From DASVAL01 sp035649575 (GTDB lineage Bacteria > Planctomycetota > UBA1135 > UBA2386), in the NCBI GenBank assembly GCA_035649575.1, contig DASRJH010000185.1, forward strand, positions 1-13,808: 13,808 bases of DNA. Reading direction: 5' to 3'. The translations under genes and the position numbers were made by a program. Below the pieces are notes generated by a model. The model did no database searches, was not told the origin of the DNA, and saw nothing but the letters and a program-made list of their open reading frames with translations. Positions 6,944 through 13,808 of this stretch are shown piece by piece. How positions within the stretch are numbered: position 1 is the stretch's first letter; the number at the start of each line of letters is the position of its first letter.

Positions 6944-9049
6944 ATGAACTGGGAGACCGCGCTCGATCGACTGTTGCTGCAACAGATCCATCTGGCCGAG
7001 AAGGGCGTGCAGAAGCCGGAGGTCGTGCGCCAGCAACTGCTCGACTACTGGCAGTGCGCGCCACGGCGCGCCGGCAGCAGCTTCCTGATCGGGTATGCGC
7101 GCGCGCTGTTGAACTGGGACCTGCCGAGCCTCGGCGACGACGAGAGCACGCGCCGCTGGAGCCTGTTCGGCACGGTCCGCGCCTACGACCACAGCGGCGA
7201 GCGCGAGCGCATCGGCGAAGCCCTGCAGAACCCGCAGATGCTGCTCGACCTGCTCGGCGACGCCACCGTGGCCTGTAACGTGCTGCCGCTCGTCGTGCGT
7301 TCGCTGTTCTGGTCCGGCGACCTCAAGGTCGCCGTGCGCGCGATCCAGTATCTCGCCGCGGAGTCGGGGTCAGGTGAGCTCGACACGATCGTCGACGCCG
7401 CGTTGACCGACCTGCTGGGCCGGCTCGAGGTGCGCGTCGACACCGACGATCAGGAGAGCACGGCGGCCATCATCGGCAAGATCCTCGAAGTCTCGGGGTT
7501 CGAGCGCCTGCCTGCCGACGTGCGCTCGCGCTACCACAAGCAACTGGCCAAGCGCATGCTCGATGCGAGCGAATGGCAGAAGGCGATCACCGAGGCCGAG
7601 CGCGCCGAGCGTCTCGCGCACGGCAACAAGGTGCTCGCGAGCGCAGCGGCCTGCGTCGCCGCGCTCGGCGAGCTGCGCGAACACGACGTGGTCAGCTGTG
7701 AGCCGCGTCAGGAGCGGCCCGAACGCGAGAAGGTGCTCGCGCGCTTGCAGCACGTCGCCGAGGATCCCGACCACGCCTGCCCCGAGGCCGTCTACCTGCG
7801 CAGCCTGCTCGCCTACGAGACCGGCGACTTCCTGGCGGCGGCGCGCGGCTTCGAGCGCGCGATCTCGGGCATCCGCCGGCTCGAAGAAAAGGACGCGCCG
7901 CTGCGCGATCGCGCGAAGTTCTTCCAGGCCTCTGCGTTGCTGACGGCCGGCGACGCGACGGACGCCACTCGGGCGATGCGACTCATGGAGCAGGCCCTCG
8001 CGACCGTGAAGCCCGACCTCGACAGCTTCTACTCGGTACACGAGGCGTTGAAGAAGCTCGATCGGCGACTCGCGCTGCGCTTCCTCGACGCGGTCGACAT
8101 CGGCCGCGGGTCGTCGGCGGACCAGCTGCTGTTCGTCGCACTCGAATACATGTCGCTCGGCGAGGCTCCGCCCGCACTCAGGGCCGCGCGCCGCGTGTTG
8201 GAAGTCTCCGTGGACCTCGACCAGCGCATCGAGGCGCTGCGCGTCGTGTTGACGGCCCACAACATGCTCGGCGCCCGCGACATGGCGCGCGCCGCCTACG
8301 TCGAGATGCGCGAGCTGCTGCAGCAGCGCGGCAAGTTCGGCCAGCTCGAGAAGCTGCTGCGCAACGAGGACTTCGTCGGCCAGGCGCTCGACCACCTCGA
8401 GATCAAGGTCGAGCTCGCGTCGCTCTACGAAGAGCTGGAGGGTCGCGACTACGACCGCGCACAGCTGCAGGTGGGCATCGCGCGTTCGCTGCGCGCGCGC
8501 AAGGACGCGGAGGCGCTGCAACAGGCGCGTGGACTGCTCGAGGAGGTCGCGTGTGGTTTCCCCGAGCTCGCCAAGGACGACTTGGCGGCGATCGAGAAGC
8601 TGCTCGCGCTCAACGAACAGACGCCTTCTTCGGCGGACAGCGGCAAGCAGGCCACGCTGGCGCTGACCAAGGTGCTCGGCAGGCCACCGCGCGTGCTCGT
8701 CGTGGGCGGCAACGAACGGCAGCGCCGGCACCACCCGCGTCTCACGAGCCTCGCGACCGAGTGGGGGTTCGCCGCGGAGTGGCTCGAGACGAACTACACG
8801 TCGCCGCAGAAAGTCGTCTCGACGATCGCGGACCGCGTGCGCGGCGGCATCGACGTGCTGATGATGCTGCACTGGAACCGGCACGAGACGACGGAGCCCG
8901 CGCTCGAGATCGCGCGGACGGCCGGCGTGCCGGCGCGCATCGTGCACTACGCGGGCTTCACGAGCCTGCAGGTCGCGCTCGCCGAGCAATTGCAACGCCT
9001 CGTGGACAATCCGCCGACGACGACGCGCAGCAAGACCGCGCGCGTGTGA
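6944..9049 (+). CDS. Helical-repeat protein with C-terminal DUF2325-like domain
   Basis: A 701-residue protein. Residues 1-560 are almost wholly helical, with pairs of helices of TPR type most evident at about 195-310 (SEWQKAITEAERAERLAHG, AVYLRSLLAYETGDFLAAARGFERAI) and 395-460. Residues about 583-685 resemble DUF2325, a small Rossmann-like domain of unknown role: the first strand and loop RVLVVGGNERQ, a middle GGIDVLMMLHWNRHETTEPALEIAR and the closing VPARIVHYAGFTSLQVAL. Family members often have Cys in the strand after the middle helix; here those positions hold Met, Leu, His and Trp. The ATG at 6944 is chosen because GGAGG lies at 6932-6936, seven bases upstream. It has no signal peptide. 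It probably forms a transcription unit with the 577-residue protein upstream. The helical part looks like a scaffold and the last domain like a ligand or nucleotide-binding module, but this is inference. Confidence 0.8.
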   Translation: MNWETALDRLLLQQIHLAEKGVQKPEVVRQQLLDYWQCAPRRAGSSFLIGYARALLNWDLPSLGDDESTRRWSLFGTVRAYDHSGERERIGEALQNPQMLLDLLGDATVACNVLPLVVRSLFWSGDLKVAVRAIQYLAAESGSGELDTIVDAALTDLLGRLEVRVDTDDQESTAAIIGKILEVSGFERLPADVRSRYHKQLAKRMLDASEWQKAITEAERAERLAHGNKVLASAAACVAALGELREHDVVSCEPRQERPEREKVLARLQHVAEDPDHACPEAVYLRSLLAYETGDFLAAARGFERAISGIRRLEEKDAPLRDRAKFFQASALLTAGDATDATRAMRLMEQALATVKPDLDSFYSVHEALKKLDRRLALRFLDAVDIGRGSSADQLLFVALEYMSLGEAPPALRAARRVLEVSVDLDQRIEALRVVLTAHNMLGARDMARAAYVEMRELLQQRGKFGQLEKLLRNEDFVGQALDHLEIKVELASLYEELEGRDYDRAQLQVGIARSLRARKDAEALQQARGLLEEVACGFPELAKDDLAAIEKLLALNEQTPSSADSGKQATLALTKVLGRPPRVLVVGGNERQRRHHPRLTSLATEWGFAAEWLETNYTSPQKVVSTIADRVRGGIDVLMMLHWNRHETTEPALEIARTAGVPARIVHYAGFTSLQVALAEQLQRLVDNPPTTTRSKTARV

Positions 9050-9123
9050 TGTCGGAGGCCAGCCGCGCGCGGCAGGCACCGACCCCGTAGCGGCCCATCG
9101 CTGCTTTGGATAATCCTGCCCGC

Positions 9124-10515
9124 GTGTCCCACGAACGATGCGACTGCCTGGTCGTAGGCGGCGGCCCCGCCGGCAGCGCGCTCGCAGTGCTGCTGGCCGA
9201 GCGCGGCCTGTCGGTCGTGCTCGTGGACCACGGCCGTGCCCACTACAGCGGGCCGAACGAGACGCTGCTCGCATCGTCGCTGCCGATGCTCGAACGCACG
9301 GGGCTCGCCGCGTTGCTGCACGCCTGTGCCTTGCCCGACCCGCTTCGCCACGGCTCGATCTGGGGCAGCGACACGCTGCAGTGGCGCGAACGCGGCGAAG
9401 TCGGTCTGTGGCTGCGGCGCGGGCCGTTCGACGCGGCGCTGCGCGCTGCGGCGGCGGCGCGCGGTGTATGGGTCGTCGAGCCGGCCCGCGTGGCACTGGA
9501 CGCGCGTGGGGGAGCGTGCGAACTCAAGCACCCCGGCGGACAGCGCGAACGCGTGGCACCGGCCTTCGTGGCCGTGGCGACGGGACGCGCGTCGTCGGCA
9601 CTCGTTGCTGCGCAGAGCGAAGCCTCCGGCCCGCGCACGTTCGCGTGCACGCTCGTGGGGGAGCCCGACGACGCCGATCGCGGCACTGCGGTCGTCGAAG
9701 CCGTGCCCGAAGGTTGGATCTGGACCCATGCCCCCGCGCAGGGACCGGCCAGTGCTGCCGTGCTGCTCGACGCCGAACAGCTGCACGAGCAGGGCCGCGC
9801 CCAGTTGCTGGCGCGCGCGTTCGCGGCAGCCAGGGGGCCGGCCGGCAGGATGCGCGCGATGCGGCTCGTGCACGCGAACGACGCCACCGCGCGATGCCGG
9901 ACGACCTCGGCCGACGTGCTGCTGCTCGGCGATGCGGCAGCGACGATCGACCCGCTCGCGAGCCAGGGCGTCGAGAAGGCGCTCGCGGCCGCCGACCATG
10001 CCGCGGCGGTGTTGTGCACGGCGGTGCGGCGCAGCGATTGGTGGCCATCCTTGCGCGCGCTGCACGCCCAATGGGAGCGAGGGTTGTTCGCGGCGCATCG
10101 CGCGATGGCCGCAGCGTTCCTGCAGCGCGAGACGCGGTTTCACGACTGCCCGTTCTGGCGCCGCCGCCGGTTCGAGGCAACCAGCGCAGAAGCGACGCCG
10201 TCCTCGACGGCGTGGCGCACGGCCGCGACCGCCGCGATCGGCGCCGTGCTCGCGCGCCAGGGAGCGGAGTTCACCGAGGTGGAGGGAGCTCGCGACACGG
10301 TGAGCGGCGACAGCCTGTCCCACATCGGTCACGTGCCCGTGGTGCCGCTGTTGCGCGTGTTCGCGGTGCCGCGTTCGGTCGGCGAGGGCACGGCCCTCGC
10401 GGGCAAGGATCCGCGCCTGTTCGTGCTGCCGCCGCGGGCCGTGCACGAAGCGATCCTCGAACTGTGCCGCCGCGGCTGGCTGCTGCCCGCGGCGGCCGCG
10501 CCGGAACGCCCGTAG
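9124..10515 (+). CDS. qhpG: QhpG-like FAD monooxygenase for CTQ biogenesis
   Basis: A 463-residue flavoprotein of the two-domain FAD monooxygenase/halogenase-like class. The N-terminal dinucleotide-binding motif GGGPAGSA (residues 12-19) follows the first strand CDCLVVGG, and the second FAD motif is LLLGDAAATIDPLASQGVEKAL (about G269-D270). The helical REXXFXXXPFW-type segment (RETRFHDCPFW) after it is the kind seen in QhpG. In Paracoccus QhpG hydroxylates the gamma-subunit tryptophan of QHNDH, an essential step toward the quinone cofactor. The assignment rests on the fold plus the facing qhpDCBE operon; alone it could be called a tryptophan-halogenase-like oxidoreductase. GTG at 9124 puts the FAD motif at the usual distance; an in-frame TTG at 9106 is the alternative. 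A GATAAT box at 9109-9114 lies just upstream, so the message may have almost no leader. It is convergent with qhpE rather than part of the operon. Confidence 0.82.
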   Translation: MSHERCDCLVVGGGPAGSALAVLLAERGLSVVLVDHGRAHYSGPNETLLASSLPMLERTGLAALLHACALPDPLRHGSIWGSDTLQWRERGEVGLWLRRGPFDAALRAAAAARGVWVVEPARVALDARGGACELKHPGGQRERVAPAFVAVATGRASSALVAAQSEASGPRTFACTLVGEPDDADRGTAVVEAVPEGWIWTHAPAQGPASAAVLLDAEQLHEQGRAQLLARAFAAARGPAGRMRAMRLVHANDATARCRTTSADVLLLGDAAATIDPLASQGVEKALAAADHAAAVLCTAVRRSDWWPSLRALHAQWERGLFAAHRAMAAAFLQRETRFHDCPFWRRRRFEATSAEATPSSTAWRTAATAAIGAVLARQGAEFTEVEGARDTVSGDSLSHIGHVPVVPLLRVFAVPRSVGEGTALAGKDPRLFVLPPRAVHEAILELCRRGWLLPAAAAPERP

Positions 10516-10529
10516 GCCGCACCGCCGGG

Positions 10530-10622
10530 TCAGGGCAGACGCGTGAAGCCGCGCTCGGGCGCGAGCAGGTTGCGGCAGCGGGAGCGGCTGCCGTGTTCGA
10601 TCCAGGCGTATCCGGGCGGCAC
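10530..10622 (-). CDS. Possible small ORF after qhpE (30 residues, GTG start)
   Basis: Between the stop of qhpE and the end of qhpG the minus strand has 38 open codons in the same frame as qhpE, ending in TGA at 10530-10532. They read like protein rather than noise: about 33 of 38 codons end in G or C and the peptide contains PPGYAWIEHG, two Cys and GFTRLP. The only in-frame start is GTG at 10622, preceded by a weak GGGG. It could be a small coupled gene, a qhpE C-terminal extension reached by reading through TGA, or a remnant of a once longer protein. I do not recognise it. Confidence 0.3.
   Translation of the reverse strand: MPPGYAWIEHGSRSRCRNLLAPERGFTRLP
10573..10593. terminator. GC hairpin between convergent qhpG and qhpE
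   Basis: CGGCAGC, a 7-base loop, then GCTGCCG form a perfect 7-bp stem about 58 bp after the qhpG stop and about 53 bp after the qhpE stop. It lacks a T-run on either strand, so it is a weak candidate for a bidirectional terminator, and it overlaps the possible small ORF. Confidence 0.25.
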
Positions 10623-10646
10623 AGCAGCCCCGCAGGACAGTTGGCG

Positions 10647-11290
10647 TCACGGCCGCAGGGTCCGCAACAGTGCCCCCGTGACCGCCGCGACCGCGAGCGA
10701 GTCGCCGCGCGCGAGCAGCCGCCTCACGCCGTCGGCGTCGGGCGGGGGCAGCGGCGACGCGTACCACAGCAGGCGTCCCGCGTAGGGGCGCAGCTCGGGC
10801 ACCATCGGCAGCACGTTCGCGTCGCCGACCACGCCTTCGACCCCGGGCAGCATGCCGGGGTCGCTGGGCAGCCCGCCGTAGCTGGCCGGCGCGACGACCG
10901 TGCAACCCTGCCGTTTCGCGGCCAGCACGAGGCTCTCGAGCTCGCCGCGATGGCGCAGCGAAGTCGTGCCGAGACTCAGGTTCACGAACTGCGCGCGCAG
11001 ATCCAACGCGTGCCGCATCGCGTGCAGCACCGCCGCGAACTCACAGGTGGGCGCGCGATCGAACACGCGCAACGCGACGAGCTCCACGTCCTGCACGAAC
11101 CGCACGATCGTCGCGGCAATCGCCGTGCCGTGCCCGAGGTGGTCGCGCGCGCCGCCTTCCGGTTCGTCGAGGCCCGTGGCCAGGAACGACGGCCCCGCGA
11201 TCACCCGCGCGCGCCCGCGCACTGCGGGATGGCCCGCATCGATGCCGCTGTCGATGACCACGACGCGCGGCAGCGCGCGTGCGCAGCCGC

Positions 11291-11294
<4 letters not shown>
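10647..11294 (-). CDS. qhpE: QhpE-like subtilisin-type leader protease
   Basis: A 215-residue S8-family serine protease, far shorter than secreted subtilisins and with neither signal peptide nor propeptide, as in QhpE. Catalytic residues: D15 in VVVIDSGID, H55 in HLGHGTAIA and S199 in GDSLAVAAVTG. The usual GTSMATP around the serine is changed to GDSLAVA, and the oxyanion asparagine region (normally GN) reads APASYGG, so Ser138 stands where Asn is expected. In Paracoccus this enzyme cuts the leader from the gamma subunit in the cytoplasm, very slowly and almost once per molecule; a weakened oxyanion hole would fit that. The ATG at 11294 overlaps the qhpB stop by 4 bases (ATGA), so translation is coupled. 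The next stretch downstream is in the same frame and looks coding. Confidence 0.88.
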
Positions 11295-12642
<1,348 letters not shown>

Positions 12643-12643
<1 letters not shown>

Positions 12644-13011
12644 CACGGGAACACGAGGTCGATCGACTTCCAATCCTGCATCGGAGCGCCGCACGACTTC
12701 GTCCAGTTCGGCGCGTTCGTGACGCCGTCGGGCACCTGCGCGGGCCAGTAGCAGGTGTGGTAGCAGTCGTAGAGGTCGCGCTCGATCGGCTGGCACAGGC
12801 CGTGCGTGCCGTTCGAAGAATCGACTTCCCAGCCCGGCGCGAAGATCGTCGTGCAACCATACGGATACTGCGTCGGCGGCGGATCCTGCGTGAGCGCGCG
12901 CGCTCCACCGCGCTGCGCCAGCACGAGGGCCGCGAGCTGCTGCGCTTTCTGGTTGCACGGGAAGATGCGGGTTTGACGCTCGCCCGCAGTGGTTGCCTCT
13001 GGATCGTTCAT
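12643..13011 (-). CDS. qhpC: Quinohemoprotein amine dehydrogenase gamma subunit, CTQ precursor
   Basis: A 122-residue precursor of the small catalytic subunit. Set against the mature Paracoccus/Pseudomonas gamma (where the first cross-linked Cys is residue 7, here C53), every modified residue is present: thioether pairs C53-E62 (7-16), C73-D79 (27-33) and C87-D95 (41-49), and the CTQ pair C83-W89 (37-43). Family stretches are YGCTT, PGWEVD, LCQPIERDLY and the YWPAQVPD motif (Tyr where I recall Trp at position 42), with DW and VFP at the end. About 46 residues precede the mature part, against 28 in Paracoccus; there is no Sec signal, as expected for a leader kept until QhpE cuts it. Extra features are C19 in the leader and C107 after the last bridge. 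ATG at 13011 overlaps the qhpD stop as ATGA, with GAGG at 13023-13026 upstream. Confidence 0.95.
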
Positions 13012-13808
13012 GAGGATTCGAACCTCGCGAAGTACTTCGGATTGCTGGTCAGGATGCGGCCGTAGGTCGCGAGGCCGAGGTCGACGAAACCCCGGATCCA
13101 CTCGCAGTAGTGCAGGTTGGCGCGCGTCGCGTCGCCGTAGCGCACGTGGGCCTCGTGGTAGCAGCCGCCGGCACAGAGCGGCCGCGCGAAACACTGCGTG
13201 CAGTCGGTCTTCTGGTCGATGTGCGCCTTGGTCAGGAACGAGCTGCGGAACGCCTCGTCGACGCCCGTGGTGACGTGGCCGACCGCGTGGCTCTTCGATT
13301 CGACGAAGCGATGGCACAAGCCGAGCTCGCCCTCGGTCGAGACGCCGAGGAGACCGAGCCCCGCGCCGCACGGGTGGGCCTTGTTGACGCCCTGGTGCAG
13401 CTCGCGCAGCAGGTCGCCGAGATTCGCGAAGCCATGCGCTTCGCCGGCCTTCGCCGCGGCGACGTAGTCCTCGGCCAGCTCGCCGAACTCGCGCAGCAGC
13501 CGCTCGTAGCCGGCTTCGCCGAGCGCGTAGCTGCGGCCGAGCCCGGCGGTCACGGGAGCAAAGCCGACTTCGTCGAAGCCGAGCTCCTGGGTCAGGAAGC
13601 GGTAGGTGTCCGCGACTGGCGCGGCACCCGCGGTCAGCGTGACGCGCGCGCCGATCGAGCGTCCCTTCCGGGCCTTGTTCGTCGCGACGAGATGCTTGAT
13701 GCGCGGCGCGATCGTCTCGAACGAGCCGGTGCCGCCGCGGAACGTGCGGTGTCGGTCCTGTTCCTTCTGGTCGCCGTCGATCGAGACCGTGATGCCGAAC
13801 CGGTGTTT
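13008..13808 (-). CDS. qhpD: QhpD-like radical SAM/SPASM maturase (C-terminal 266 residues)
   Basis: The gene enters from the right edge of the window, so the N-terminal CX3CX2C cluster site is not visible. The visible part begins in the radical SAM barrel (FGITVSIDGDQKEQDRHRTF, a strand and loop typical of peptide-modifying members) and ends with a complete SPASM domain that binds auxiliary iron-sulfur clusters: fragment residues C147 and C165 (CGAGLGLLGVSTEGELGLC), then C203-X2-C206-X5-C212-X3-C216 and C235. QhpD makes the Cys-to-Asp/Glu thioether bridges on the gamma subunit while its leader is attached. The stop overlaps the qhpC start by 4 bases (ATGA). Family alternatives such as other RiPP maturases are unlikely given the neighbouring substrate. 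Confidence 0.9.
   Translation of the reverse strand, partial: KHRFGITVSIDGDQKEQDRHRTFRGGTGSFETIAPRIKHLVATNKARKGRSIGARVTLTAGAAPVADTYRFLTQELGFDEVGFAPVTAGLGRSYALGEAGYERLLREFGELAEDYVAAAKAGEAHGFANLGDLLRELHQGVNKAHPCGAGLGLLGVSTEGELGLCHRFVESKSHAVGHVTTGVDEAFRSSFLTKAHIDQKTDCTQCFARPLCAGGCYHEAHVRYGDATRANLHYCEWIRGFVDLGLATYGRILTSNPKYFARFESS

Noticed and set aside
8947..10905. Minus-strand open frame of 652 codons
   Set aside because: It covers qhpG and parts of two other genes in antisense; the product is Arg-rich with no recognisable domain. Only the 10530-10646 part, in another frame, looks coding.

Overview
The window is a very GC-rich stretch of bacterial DNA, densely coding, with strong G/C preference at third codon positions. 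A subunit of a periplasmic amine dehydrogenase, a CvpA-type inner-membrane protein and a PhoR-type kinase point to a diderm (Gram-negative-type) bacterium. The divergent, extended forms of several proteins and two large unrecognised proteins suggest a lineage away from the model Proteobacteria, possibly Planctomycetota or a similar phylum. The sequence alone does not settle this.

Left part (1-2573, + strand): the end of an unrecognised gene, then a PhoB-type response regulator and a PhoR-type sensor kinase. The regulator is preceded by five 7-bp pyrimidine-rich units at an exact 11-bp pitch, the geometry of a Pho box. Next (2586-5044, - strand) come thiC with a TPP riboswitch that places the ribosome-binding site inside the aptamer, and a CvpA-family membrane protein with a short Asn-Gly-X repeat tail. 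A short divergent intergenic region (5045-5130) leads to two + strand genes of unknown function: a 577-residue protein with a very acidic linker, and a 701-residue helical-repeat protein ending in a DUF2325-like domain.

Right part (9124-13808): a quinohemoprotein amine dehydrogenase (QHNDH) biogenesis locus. On the - strand, in transcription order, are qhpD (radical SAM/SPASM maturase, cut by the window edge), qhpC (gamma subunit, precursor of cysteine tryptophylquinone, CTQ), qhpB (beta-propeller subunit) and qhpE (subtilisin-like leader protease). They are joined by ATGA, TGATG and ATGA overlaps, so they are almost certainly one translationally coupled operon. Facing it on the + strand is qhpG, the flavoprotein monooxygenase that hydroxylates the tryptophan that becomes CTQ. 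Every residue known to take part in the CTQ and the three Cys-Asp/Glu thioether bridges is present in the gamma subunit.

Expected logic, from work on Paracoccus: QhpD installs the thioether bridges on the leader-bearing gamma peptide, QhpG hydroxylates the tryptophan, QhpE removes the leader, and the finished gamma joins QhpB and the dihaem alpha subunit (QhpA, not in the window) in the periplasm to oxidise primary amines. Departures from the textbook version are an extra cysteine and a longer leader in gamma, a long Pro/Gln/Arg-rich linker and a poly-Gly loop in beta, a protease with serine where subtilisin has its oxyanion asparagine, a convergent qhpG with no qhpF next to it, and a coding-like 38-codon stretch straight after the qhpE stop.
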